From positions 62,001 through 126,000 of the forward strand of contig NZ_BMZH01000001.1 in assembly GCF_014652695.1 (NCBI RefSeq): a stretch of 64,000 bases of DNA. The letters are read 5' to 3'. How positions within the stretch are numbered: the first letter of the stretch is position 1; each line of letters begins with the position of its first letter. Of this stretch, positions 16,434-24,887 are shown one piece after another. The DNA comes from Algimonas arctica (GTDB lineage: Bacteria > Pseudomonadota > Alphaproteobacteria > Caulobacterales > Maricaulaceae). Made by a program: the position numbers and the translations under genes. The notes below the pieces were generated by a model. It saw only the letters and a program-made list of their open reading frames with translations, was not told the origin of the DNA and did no database searches.

Positions 16434-17694
16434 GCGGGACCTCTGTCTCGCCGCGTAAACGACGACGTGTTTTTTGGATAAAGGTTCGAACTTGCCCCTG
16501 CGCGTGACTGACCCACTGCGCGAACGATGTCAGCGGAGGTTGGCCCATTTTAAAGGCACTCTTCCAGAACACAAAGGCGGCAAAGATGGTGAGGAAGGTC
16601 ATTAACCCCCATATTCCGACCCATGGCGGCAATTTCCCGGACGCGCCAAGCGATTGCGCAAATTCGAGCGCTTTCTCGAAGGAAACCACGAAAACCACGC
16701 CGACAAATATGCCCGCAGAAGACGGATTTCGCCCATAGTTCAGACCAAAGGGCACTGCGATGAAGGGGATTAGGAAGAGCAGCATCGTGCGCGCGATACG
16801 GCGGTGCAAGGTCGCGTTATTCGTATTGCGATCAATTTCTGTCCGTTGATCGCCGCGGCGGTTTTCAAACAGCTCGGTCGAAGTGAGTTCGCGCTCATCA
16901 TTGCCGCGAATCCGAAATGGGGTCGGGTTTGATACACCCGCAATCGAAATTCCGTCAAAGCTGCCATTGTCTGATAGGCGCGAATTGTCCGTGACTTGAT
17001 AGCCTTGACCGGCGCCGAGTTGCAGGACCGGCGCGCCGCTTTTCTCACGGATAATTAATTCGCCTTCATTGGCTGTTGTTAGGCGAAACCCGGTCTCGAC
17101 CCCCTCGGTATCAAGGATCGCGTCATAGATAAAAATGGGCCCGATTCCGGCGTTAGGCTTGGCCGTGCCGCCAAAATAAGTTCGAGACCCAACGGTCGTG
17201 AACGTGCCTTCGCGCAAGGCGGCCGTAAAGGACGTCTGTTTGACGGAATTCTCAACCGTCCGATACCGATACCGCCCGAGCGGCTGTAACCAGCCCTCAA
17301 TCAAGATCGACCCAACGGCCAAAATCGCCGCGACAACAAGAAACGGCTTTGTCATATGGGTCAAGGATACGCCCGCGCCCAAGGCCGCCGTTAATTCAGA
17401 GGAGCGCGAAAAGCGGTCAACGGTAATGATCGTGCCCAGCATCAAGGCCATCGGCACGGCAATGCCAAGATAATAAGGCAAGAGCGAAACAATCATATTG
17501 GACGCATCAGATGCAGGTTTTGTCGACGTCGTGACAACCTCAAAAATACGTAGCAGGCGTTCTAACAGGAGGACGCAACAGGCAAAAACGATCAACCCGC
17601 CAATCGCAGACATTGCTCTTTTGAAAAGATATGTGTTTAGACGACCCAAGAGATTCCTGCGATGCACACTTTCATAAGTCTCATTCCGTGCCAT
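16426..17694 (-). CDS. lptF: LptF-family permease subunit in the sphingolipid locus
   Basis: A 422-residue LptF/YjgP protein. An N-terminal helix follows LNTYLFKRAMSAIGG, helices two and three surround ALMLGTIITVDRFSRSSEL (the amphipathic region typical of the family), then come a large periplasmic domain and three C-terminal helices (LLFLIPFIAVPFGLNYGRNP...). I chose ATG 17694; an upstream GTG at 17709 is possible and neither has a strong ribosome site. A 37-residue basic tail ends the protein. It opens the four-gene minus-strand block and is divergent from the DUF2141 gene, so the 66-base gap must hold both promoters. Confidence 0.82.
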   Translation of the reverse strand: MARNETYESVHRRNLLGRLNTYLFKRAMSAIGGLIVFACCVLLLERLLRIFEVVTTSTKPASDASNMIVSLLPYYLGIAVPMALMLGTIITVDRFSRSSELTAALGAGVSLTHMTKPFLVVAAILAVGSILIEGWLQPLGRYRYRTVENSVKQTSFTAALREGTFTTVGSRTYFGGTAKPNAGIGPIFIYDAILDTEGVETGFRLTTANEGELIIREKSGAPVLQLGAGQGYQVTDNSRLSDNGSFDGISIAGVSNPTPFRIRGNDERELTSTELFENRRGDQRTEIDRNTNNATLHRRIARTMLLFLIPFIAVPFGLNYGRNPSSAGIFVGVVFVVSFEKALEFAQSLGASGKLPPWVGIWGLMTFLTIFAAFVFWKSAFKMGQPPLTSFAQWVSHAQGQVRTFIQKTRRRLRGETEVPRA

Positions 17695-17760
17695 ATTCGG
17701 ACGGCACACGACATGAAATGGTTCATGCCGTGCTCATTTAACTGGGCCTATTGAAAAGCC

Positions 17761-18324
17761 ATGATCAACGCAATTCCCCCGCACAGACTCGACCAAAAAA
17801 TTATTCGCGTGGCTTCGGCCTTTGCGATTGGATGTTTCGGCATGGCTGCAACGTCCACTGCGCTGGCTAATGATGAAGCCGAACCTCGATCCGAAATCGG
17901 TGTGGAGCGCGGTCTCGAGCTTTATGACACAGATGCCGCGGACCGTTGTATCTTGGGCTACCATCAAGTCCGCTTGACGATCAATAATGTTTACGAAGAA
18001 GGCATTCTCAAACTAGAGCTTTTCGGCGAAAATGACTTTATGAAAAGCTCCGGCAAATTACGCCGCATTCGCGTGCCCGCAGAAGCCGGCCCGATGAAGG
18101 TTTGCATCCACGTGCCGGGCGCAGGCGAATATGCCATTGTCGGTTATCACGACATCGACGGCGACCGGAAGCTCGATAAGAAATGGAATTTTAGACCGAA
18201 AGAGCCGTTTGGCCTGTCTAACAATCCTGTGATTGAATCGCTACGCCTTCCAAAATGGGAAGAAACGCGCTTCACTGTCCCGCATGACGGCGTTGAAATT
18301 TCCATTAATTTGGTTGACCCGTAA
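17761..18324 (+). CDS. Secreted DUF2141 protein
   Basis: A 187-residue protein with an N-terminal hydrophobic export signal (cleavage likely after ATSTALA, about residue 36). It then has a DUF2141 domain: VRLTINNVYEEGILKLELFG, a Cys in VCIHVPGAGEYAIVGYHDID, and DGDRKLDKKWNFRPKEPFGLSNN. DUF2141 proteins are small periplasmic or surface beta-proteins of unknown role. The gene opens the second plus-strand block of the sphingolipid locus, 54 bases before the ceramide synthase. That gap contains a CTGCC/GGCAG stem (18331-18345) that could attenuate transcription. A role in lipid handling outside the inner membrane is inferred from context only. Confidence 0.75.
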   Translation: MINAIPPHRLDQKIIRVASAFAIGCFGMAATSTALANDEAEPRSEIGVERGLELYDTDAADRCILGYHQVRLTINNVYEEGILKLELFGENDFMKSSGKLRRIRVPAEAGPMKVCIHVPGAGEYAIVGYHDIDGDRKLDKKWNFRPKEPFGLSNNPVIESLRLPKWEETRFTVPHDGVEISINLVDP

Positions 18325-18378
18325 CAGGCTCTGCCGTCATGGCAGCCCCTTTATTGAGTAACCAAAGGGTCCCTTCGC

Positions 18379-19518
18379 ATGGCGCGTGTCGCATTTGATA
18401 TCAGCGGATCGGATCAAGCCGATAGCGATTTTCTCGCTCTACCCTACACCCTGTACGCGGGTGAGCCTGAGTGGCGTGCGCCGCTACGATTTGAGCGCAA
18501 AGCCCAACTCAGCGCTAAAAACCCAACACGCGCCGCAATAACAGCCCGTTTTTTTGTGGCGCGCCGCGCCGGGCAAGCGGTCGGGCGTATCGCCGCCTTT
18601 ATCAATACAGCGCATGATCAGGTTCATGGAGGGGCTGTTGCTTTCTTTGGTTATTTTGATTGTGAAGACGACCCGGCGCTTTCCGACGGTCTCTTGAACG
18701 CGGCGAAAGACTGGGCGCGTTCGCAGGGCCGGACGCATTTGCGCGGTCCGGCGATGTGGAGTGTGAATGAGGAAGTCGGCCTGTTGGTTGACGGTTTTGA
18801 ACATCCGCCCGCCGTCATGATGCCCTATGGCCATCCGCACCAAGTCGACGCGATCACGCGAAACGGATTTGAGAAATCGACAGACCTCTATGCCTATCTC
18901 GCGGATCTTACGGACGGCGCACCGTCAGGGCGATTGGTTAGCGCTTTGCGCGGCAAAGCCGAAACGGACTCCGGATTGACGTGGCGGTCTATGAATACGC
19001 GTGACTTCATGGGCGATGTCCGGATGGCGCGAGAAATATTCAATGACGCTTGGTCGGATAATTGGGGTTATGTCCCGTTCTCTGAAGAACAATTTAGCCA
19101 TATGGCCAAAGAGATGAAGCCGATCATGTTTAAAACAGGGTTTCAAATTGGGTTTGTCGACGGTGAACCCGCTGCGTTTATTTGGATGATTCCGGATCTG
19201 AACGAGGTCGTGAAAGGGTTGAATGGCCGATTGCTACCCTTTGGCTGGGCGCAACTTCTTTGGCGTATCAAAGCAAAAAAAGTCACCAAAGGTCGCGTGC
19301 CGTTGATGGGACTCAAACGCAAGTTTCACAAAGGTCGTCGCGGCGTTGCCTTGACGACTCAGATTTGTTCAGACGCTTTCGACGCCGGACAAGCACAAGG
19401 TTTTACCCAATGCGAGTTGTCTTGGATATTGGAAGGCAATCGCAGCATGACGAGTATTTGCGAATTGGTGGGGGCCGAACCCTATAAAACATACCGTATG
19501 GTCGAGGCTGAACTGTGA
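18379..19518 (+). CDS. GNAT-fold bacterial ceramide synthase-like N-acyltransferase
   Basis: A 379-residue GNAT-type protein. Recognisable parts are the N-terminal LPYTLYAGEPEWRAPLR, the long LRGPAMWSVNEEVGLLVDGF segment, MPYGHPHQ, and the C-terminal GNAT domain ending in ELSWILEGNRSMTSICELVGAEPYKTYRM. The length and these landmarks fit the bacterial ceramide synthase of C. crescentus (bCerS, CCNA_01212), which N-acylates the sphingoid base. I therefore assign it that step: it joins a second acyl chain to the product of Spt. The next gene starts with a GTG overlapping its stop. The call rests on family memory plus location. Confidence 0.75.
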   Translation: MARVAFDISGSDQADSDFLALPYTLYAGEPEWRAPLRFERKAQLSAKNPTRAAITARFFVARRAGQAVGRIAAFINTAHDQVHGGAVAFFGYFDCEDDPALSDGLLNAAKDWARSQGRTHLRGPAMWSVNEEVGLLVDGFEHPPAVMMPYGHPHQVDAITRNGFEKSTDLYAYLADLTDGAPSGRLVSALRGKAETDSGLTWRSMNTRDFMGDVRMAREIFNDAWSDNWGYVPFSEEQFSHMAKEMKPIMFKTGFQIGFVDGEPAAFIWMIPDLNEVVKGLNGRLLPFGWAQLLWRIKAKKVTKGRVPLMGLKRKFHKGRRGVALTTQICSDAFDAGQAQGFTQCELSWILEGNRSMTSICELVGAEPYKTYRMVEAEL

Positions 19519-20255
19519 GTCTTCGCGCGATAATTCTGGCCGGACAGCGTCCCGGCCCGGATGCCCTCTGCGATCATGCCGGTGTGGCGTTCAAAGCCGA
19601 CATTCCGATCGGCGGTATTGCAATGGTTGAACGCGTCGCGACGGCGCTTCGTAACGCCGGAATTGATGCGCCGTTTGCGCTGTCGGGCTATCCAGAGCCA
19701 AAAACCGGGTTTGTGATCGTTGAGGGGGGATGCGGTCCCGCTGATAGCGCGCTAATGGCGGCCAGCGACGGGGCGTTTCCGGTCTTGCTCACGACGTGCG
19801 ATCATGCCTTGCTGACATCGGATATGGTGGAAAATTTCGTCGCTCAGTCGCGGGCCTCGGGCGCGGATTTCACAGCCGGATTGGCTACTGAGGCGGTTAT
19901 TCAGGCCGCTTACCCGACGACGAAACGGACCTATTTGCGGTTCGCCGATCATGCGGTGAGTGGCTGCAACCTGTTTTACCTCGCCAATGAAAATGCACTC
20001 GAAGCGATCCGTTTTTGGCGCGTCGCCCAAGACTTTCGCAAGGACCCGTTGAAATTGGCCCGCACGGTAGGCTTGGGCCTTGGTGTGAAATATGCGTCGG
20101 GCCGGCTGACACTGGGCGGCGCGTTTGAAGCGGTCTCGAAAAAGCTGGGCTTGTCTGCCGCGCCTGTTCTATTGCCCTTCGCGGAAGCCGCCATTGATGT
20201 CGACAAGCCATCTGATTTAACCCTTGTCGAAGCGATATTGGCGGCGCGCGACTGA
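19515..20255 (+). CDS. MobA-like NTP transferase of the sphingolipid locus
   Basis: A 246-residue Rossmann-type nucleotidyltransferase. It starts SLRAIILAGQRPGPDALCDH, an altered form of the LAGGxSxRMGxxK nucleotide loop. It also has VLLTTCDHALLTSDMV (the metal Asp in a TTCDHALL context), SGCNLFYL and the C-terminal IDVDKPSDLTLVE that is common in this superfamily. Such enzymes make NDP-sugars or NDP-alcohols. It starts with a GTG overlapping the ceramide synthase stop and is followed by the flippase with a TGATG overlap. I infer a headgroup-activating role; the nucleotide and acceptor cannot be read from the sequence. Confidence 0.7.
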   Translation: MSLRAIILAGQRPGPDALCDHAGVAFKADIPIGGIAMVERVATALRNAGIDAPFALSGYPEPKTGFVIVEGGCGPADSALMAASDGAFPVLLTTCDHALLTSDMVENFVAQSRASGADFTAGLATEAVIQAAYPTTKRTYLRFADHAVSGCNLFYLANENALEAIRFWRVAQDFRKDPLKLARTVGLGLGVKYASGRLTLGGAFEAVSKKLGLSAAPVLLPFAEAAIDVDKPSDLTLVEAILAARD

Positions 20256-21622
20256 TGGATCTTACGATTCAATGCACGCGTACGGTTGGAAACCGAATCG
20301 CCTCGAATGCTGGGCTATTGTTTGGCGCGAAGGCGGTGGGGGCTGTTCTGGGCGTGATTACGCTGATCGTTACAGCGCAGGCCCTGGATAGTCAGGTCGA
20401 ATTAGGGACCGTAATTTTCCTACATGCCTATATGATTTTCTTTGCCGAAATGATGACATTCCAACCGTGGCAATCCATCATTCGATTTGGGTCTGATGAT
20501 GTCGAAGCCAATGATGGGGCGTCTTTTGCGCGACTCGTCAAATTTGGCGCCATTCTGGATGCCGTCGCCGTTAGTTTATCTTATGTCGCGGCGATTGCCA
20601 TGTTTGGTGTTTTCGTTGCTTTTGTGAACGCTTACCCAGATTTTTGGGCAGGCGATGAACAGATCGACCCGTCCAAGCTTTTCTGGCTCGTTGTTAGTTA
20701 TTGCTCGGTCGTTTTGTTCCAGCAAACGGGCATGAGCACGGGTGTCCTGCGCCTGTTCGATAAATTTACCGGATTGGCCGCCGCCTGGTTGGTTATGCCG
20801 ACGGTCCGCCTGATCGGTGTCTTAATCGCGGCCCATCAAGGGTGGGGTATGATGGGATTTATCGCTGTTTGGTATTTTGGGGCGCTCGTTCGAAACTTTG
20901 TCGTAGTTGGCTTAGGGCTGACCGAACTGGCCCGGCGCGGGATCCTTAAGCCCGCCATCAAAGCAAAAATAGATTTCTGGCGCCCAAGGACTGGCCTTTG
21001 GTCATTTGCGACCAAAGCCTATGTGGATAGCTCTTTGGCGGCGGGCTTTTCTCACTTACCCGTTCTCTTGGTCATGGTTGTGTTTGGGCCCGTATTTGTC
21101 GCGGTTTACAAATTCGCGGAGGAAATCGCGAAGCTTCTCTCAGAGGGTGTGAAGCTGCTTGATCAAGTCATCTACCCGGAACTGGCGCGGATTGTTGCGG
21201 CCGGGAAGGGCGGACAAATTCTACGCTTAGTCAGTAAAGCCAGTGCCGTGGCTTTGGCTGCAGGCGTTGTTTTATCGGCCTTGGCCTATGTCTTTGCGCC
21301 GCCACTCGTCGACCATTTTCTGGGGGACGGATATGAGCTCGTCCCGAGTTTGGCTGTCTTGCTCGTTTTAGGGGCCGCTATTTTTGCGGCCGTTGCGCCG
21401 CTCTACCCGGTCTTTTATGCGGTCGGAAAACCCGAGCGCGCGATCTATGCTCGCGCGGCCGGGATCGTGGCTTATATTACAAGCTTTATTCTTCTGACCC
21501 GGTGGTTGGGCGAAATAGGCACAGGTTGGGCATGGATCGTCGGCTATTCGGTCGCGCTGATCGTTGTCATCGTTCTCGTCTTGAAAACCTTGTCTGCCTT
21601 TGAGGATGATCCGATCTCATGA
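20255..21622 (+). CDS. Wzx/MATE-like lipid flippase
   Basis: A 455-residue integral membrane protein with about 12-14 hydrophobic segments over its whole length and the look of polysaccharide-biosynthesis flippases (FGAKAVGAVLGVITLIVTAQ at the start, MMTFQPWQSIIRFG, and a repeated second half). Proteins of this group turn lipid-linked sugars or lipids across the inner membrane. Its start overlaps the NTP transferase stop and its stop overlaps the next ATG, so it is cotranslated with the headgroup genes. It may flip the finished or partly built sphingolipid; this is inference. Confidence 0.75.
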   Translation: MDLTIQCTRTVGNRIASNAGLLFGAKAVGAVLGVITLIVTAQALDSQVELGTVIFLHAYMIFFAEMMTFQPWQSIIRFGSDDVEANDGASFARLVKFGAILDAVAVSLSYVAAIAMFGVFVAFVNAYPDFWAGDEQIDPSKLFWLVVSYCSVVLFQQTGMSTGVLRLFDKFTGLAAAWLVMPTVRLIGVLIAAHQGWGMMGFIAVWYFGALVRNFVVVGLGLTELARRGILKPAIKAKIDFWRPRTGLWSFATKAYVDSSLAAGFSHLPVLLVMVVFGPVFVAVYKFAEEIAKLLSEGVKLLDQVIYPELARIVAAGKGGQILRLVSKASAVALAAGVVLSALAYVFAPPLVDHFLGDGYELVPSLAVLLVLGAAIFAAVAPLYPVFYAVGKPERAIYARAAGIVAYITSFILLTRWLGEIGTGWAWIVGYSVALIVVIVLVLKTLSAFEDDPIS

Positions 21623-22314
21623 TTGCTGTTTTCGACTTGGATTACACGTTGACGCAGCGTGGGACATGGGGCCGTTTTGTATGGCGAAGTGTCCGGACAC
21701 GACCTTGGTTTTGGGGGCCGTTACTGTTTGAGACGATCCGAGATCAAATTGAATATAAGGCCGGTCGTCGGCCTCGTGGTGCGGTCAAGCAGTCCATGAT
21801 GCGGTGGAGCCTTATGCGGCGAACGCGACCCGACCTAGAAAAGATGGCTGGCGCTTTTGCTGATGCGGAAATCCGCTCAGGTCTGCGTCCCGGCGGACGC
21901 GCGGCGCTGGCTTATCATCGCGATCGTGGCGACCATATTTTGATCGCGTCAGCGGGTGTGGATTTGATCGTTGGTCCCATTGCCGAGCGCCTTAAAGTGG
22001 ATGGGGTGGTTTGCACGCAAATGGCGTGGAAAGCGGACCGTCTTGAAGATCGGTTTGCGTCGGAAAATTGTTACGGAGACGCAAAGCGCGCGGCTGTCAC
22101 CTCTTACCTGATCGCGAATAATCTTACCGGGCCCACCGTATTTTACACCGATAGTAGAGCGGATTTCGCGCTTCTACCGATCATGGACCAAACGATCGTT
22201 GTTGATCCAAAGGCCAAGACGCGGGCAGACGCGCAAAATTTGAGCCTGCCGATCCAACATTGGGCGAAAAGTGAGGGCGGGTTTGAGCCTGCCCCCCAGA
22301 TGACGAAATCGTGA
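21619..22314 (+). CDS. HAD-IB family phosphatase
   Basis: A 231-residue HAD hydrolase of the phosphoserine-phosphatase-like subclass. The catalytic motif FDLDYTLT has nucleophile D6 and acid/base D8. Motif II is at HILIASAGVDLIVGPIAERL and motif III/IV at FYTDSRADFALL. The insert between motifs I and II is helical and basic (RRPRGAVKQSMMRWSLMRRTR). The start overlaps the flippase stop (ATGA). Enzymes of this type can remove phosphate from glycerophosphate-type lipid intermediates, which would suit a pathway making a phosphodiester headgroup. The exact substrate is unknown. Confidence 0.75.
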   Translation: MIAVFDLDYTLTQRGTWGRFVWRSVRTRPWFWGPLLFETIRDQIEYKAGRRPRGAVKQSMMRWSLMRRTRPDLEKMAGAFADAEIRSGLRPGGRAALAYHRDRGDHILIASAGVDLIVGPIAERLKVDGVVCTQMAWKADRLEDRFASENCYGDAKRAAVTSYLIANNLTGPTVFYTDSRADFALLPIMDQTIVVDPKAKTRADAQNLSLPIQHWAKSEGGFEPAPQMTKS

Positions 22315-22375
22315 CAGATCTGCAACCCTTTGTGACTATCAGTCGTTTCCATGCTGGGATTAAGGAGTGATAGAA

Positions 22376-23599
22376 ATGCCAAATAAACTCCATAAATATG
22401 ATGGTACGCGGCTGAAGGTTGCGTTTCTTTACAATCATGAGGTCCCGCATCAGGTAGCTCATACAGCGCCTGTGCTGCGTGAAATGTTGATCCGGCACGC
22501 CGATATCGATGTGAGCGTTCTGACTTCGACAGCGGAGCAAAAAGACATCGTCTTGTCCGGGCTGGGCCCCGCCCTCGCGGCTCGCACGAATTTCATCGAT
22601 TTAGACACGACGAAATCTGATCGGGGTATACGCCGCGCCGCGAATTCCGTGGCCCCCGCGCGCCGCATTTCCGTGCTGCAGGAAAACCTAGAAACATTGG
22701 CGAAGTTCGATGTTTTTGTCGTTCCAGAGAGCACGTCTTTGATGATGAAGACGCAGTTTGGGTTGGATCATTTGAAATTTATTCTTACCCATCACGGCGC
22801 GGGGGATCGTGCGGTGACAGAAAAAGTCTCGATCCGTGATTTCGATTTTGTTCTGGTGCCGGGTGAAAAGCTCGAAAAACGGCATAAAGAACATGGTTTG
22901 ATCCGGGACGGGGACTATGCCGTCACGGGGTATCCCAAATTTGATTTTGTCGCGCATGGCGGCGAACCCAAACTGTTCGATAATGACAATCCGGTTGTTT
23001 TATATAATCCGCATTTCGATCCGCACCTGTCGAGTTGGTACACGATGGGTGAGGCGGTTTTGGACGCGTTTGCCGCGAACCCTGATCTGAACTTAATCTT
23101 CGCGCCGCATATCATGATTTATCAGCGCAAGATTCATACGTCCGTTGAATTCAAACGTGTTCGGCGCCGCAAGCCGCTGCCAAAGCGGTTCTTGGATTTG
23201 CCCAATATTCACATTGATCTAGGCAGCCCGCGCAGCGTCGACATGACTTACACGCGCGCCGCCGATATTTATCTCGGTGATGTCTCGTCACAGATTTATG
23301 AGTTCTTGCATGAGCGTCGGCCGGTGATTTTCCTGAATAGTCACGATGCGGACTGGCAGGGTAATCCGCTCTATTTGAATTGGACAACCGGACCCGTGTT
23401 GACGGACGTGAGTGATCTGATCGAAACGGTTCATGGGGCAACAGATGCGCATGCTGATTACCTCCCGGCGCAGAACCTAGCCTTTGAAGATACCTTCGAT
23501 TTGACGGACGGAAAGTCGTCCGTGAAAGCCGCGGACGCTGTGGCTGAATGGTTACGGCGTGACGTGCTGAGCGAGCCTGAATTGCTGGCCGCACAATAA
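22376..23599 (+). CDS. CDP-glycerol:glycerophosphotransferase-like enzyme
   Basis: A 407-residue GT-B-type protein like the CDP-glycerol:poly(glycerophosphate) glycerophosphotransferases of teichoic acid synthesis. Landmarks are ILTHHGAGDRA (N-domain), VTGYPKFDFV, VVLYNPHFDPHLSSW, NLIFAPHIMIY and the nucleotide-site region TRAADIYLGDVSSQIYEFL followed by RRPVIFLNSHDADW. I chose ATG 22376, eight bases after AAGGAG. It would transfer a phospho-alcohol unit from a CDP donor. Beside ceramide kinase and nucleotidyltransferase genes, that suggests attaching phosphoglycerol or phosphoglycerate to ceramide phosphate. That step is inference, and no teichoic acid is expected in this bacterium. Confidence 0.75.
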   Translation: MPNKLHKYDGTRLKVAFLYNHEVPHQVAHTAPVLREMLIRHADIDVSVLTSTAEQKDIVLSGLGPALAARTNFIDLDTTKSDRGIRRAANSVAPARRISVLQENLETLAKFDVFVVPESTSLMMKTQFGLDHLKFILTHHGAGDRAVTEKVSIRDFDFVLVPGEKLEKRHKEHGLIRDGDYAVTGYPKFDFVAHGGEPKLFDNDNPVVLYNPHFDPHLSSWYTMGEAVLDAFAANPDLNLIFAPHIMIYQRKIHTSVEFKRVRRRKPLPKRFLDLPNIHIDLGSPRSVDMTYTRAADIYLGDVSSQIYEFLHERRPVIFLNSHDADWQGNPLYLNWTTGPVLTDVSDLIETVHGATDAHADYLPAQNLAFEDTFDLTDGKSSVKAADAVAEWLRRDVLSEPELLAAQ

Positions 23600-23606
23600 T
23601 TCTTGA

Positions 23607-23623
23607 AACAAATGTGATTTGTT
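23607..23623. promoter_or_regulatory. Perfect 7-bp-arm palindrome before the cyclopropane synthase gene
   Basis: AACAAAT (23607-23613) and ATTTGTT (23617-23623) surround GTG. The AT-rich symmetry, 30 bases before the ATG, suits a protein-binding site better than a terminator. Confidence 0.35.
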
Positions 23624-23652
23624 GAAGTTCCTAGGGTGCTTATGCTGCACCT

Positions 23653-24876
23653 ATGAAACTACTTGCCCCGCTAATGCATCGTTTCGTTTCGGTTGGAAGA
23701 CTGACAATTATTGATCATACCGGCACCCGACATGATTTCGGTCCTGGTGGGGCGCCCTCCGCGACGGTCCGTGTGACAGACCCACGTCTCTACCGGAAAC
23801 TGTTTCTCAACCCGGAACTCCATGCGGGCGAAGCCTATATGGACGGAACTCTGATCATTGAAGACGGCGGAATTCGCGGCTTGCTAGAGGTGTTCGCGCA
23901 TAATCGCGATGGGCTTCGCAAAGGGCCAATCCGTAAAGGTATCAAGACGATTCAAAAGACATTTCGAAAGACTATGCAGCGGAATAAACGCAACGCCTCA
24001 ATAAAAAATGTTGAGGCGCATTATGATCTTTCCAACGACCTTTACCGCCTCTTCCTTGATTCCGACCTGCAATATAGTTGCGCCTATTGGCCGACCGACA
24101 TCAAGCCATTGGAAGAGATTACCTTAGAAGAGGCGCAGTTGGCGAAGAAACGCCATATTGCGGCGAAGCTCCGACTGGAACCCGGTCAGCGCGTGCTGGA
24201 TATTGGGTGTGGCTGGGGCGGAATGGCGATCCATTTGGCTAAAAACCATGGCGTCAATGTTGTGGGTGTTACCCTCTCTCAAGATCAATTTGCTTTAGCG
24301 CGCCAACGCGTCGCAGCGGCGGGTCTGCAAGATAAGGTCGAGATCAGATTGCAGGATTACCGCGATTGTAAAGGGCCCTATGATCGGGTTGTCTCGGTTG
24401 GCATGTTCGAACATGTGGGGGTTGGGAATTTCGAAGAATATTTCACGAAAATACGCGACGTGTTGACGGAGGATGGTTGTGCCTTGGTGCATTCTATCGG
24501 TCGTAAAGGTGGGCCTGGGGCGACAGGAAAATGGATTCGAAAATATATCTTCCCTGGGGGGTATAGTCCAGCTCTGTCAGAGACGTTTGCTGCCATCGAA
24601 AAGGCGGGGCTTTGGGTCACGGATATGGAAATTCTTCGCCTGCATTATGCGTGGACCCTCGCGGAATGGGAGAGGCGCTTTCAGGCGAACCGAGACGCAG
24701 TCGTGACCATGAAAGATGAGCGTTTTGCCCGCATGTGGGAGTTCTATCTGGTCATTTCAGAATTTAGCTTCCTCTACGGGAAGCATATGAATTTCCAGAT
24801 TCAATTGGCCAAATCTGTCGGTGCGGTACCGGTGACACGGAACTCCATGATGGACGGGCCGGATCTACTGGCATAA
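23653..24876 (+). CDS. cfa: Cyclopropane-fatty-acyl-phospholipid synthase family protein
   Basis: This SAM-dependent enzyme adds a methylene across the double bond of acyl chains in membrane lipids. The 407-residue protein has the N-terminal lipid-binding part with YMDGTLIIEDG, the signature HYDLSNDLY (123-131), DLQYSCAYWP, SAM motif I VLDIGCGWGG (181-190), VSVGMFEHVG and the C-terminal WEFYLVISEFSFLYGKHMNFQ. Its position at the end of the sphingolipid block, with its own possible promoter, hints that it may modify sphingolipid acyl chains. Ordinary phospholipids are equally possible substrates. Confidence 0.9.
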   Translation: MKLLAPLMHRFVSVGRLTIIDHTGTRHDFGPGGAPSATVRVTDPRLYRKLFLNPELHAGEAYMDGTLIIEDGGIRGLLEVFAHNRDGLRKGPIRKGIKTIQKTFRKTMQRNKRNASIKNVEAHYDLSNDLYRLFLDSDLQYSCAYWPTDIKPLEEITLEEAQLAKKRHIAAKLRLEPGQRVLDIGCGWGGMAIHLAKNHGVNVVGVTLSQDQFALARQRVAAAGLQDKVEIRLQDYRDCKGPYDRVVSVGMFEHVGVGNFEEYFTKIRDVLTEDGCALVHSIGRKGGPGATGKWIRKYIFPGGYSPALSETFAAIEKAGLWVTDMEILRLHYAWTLAEWERRFQANRDAVVTMKDERFARMWEFYLVISEFSFLYGKHMNFQIQLAKSVGAVPVTRNSMMDGPDLLA

Positions 24877-24887
24877 AGGCCTGCGCC

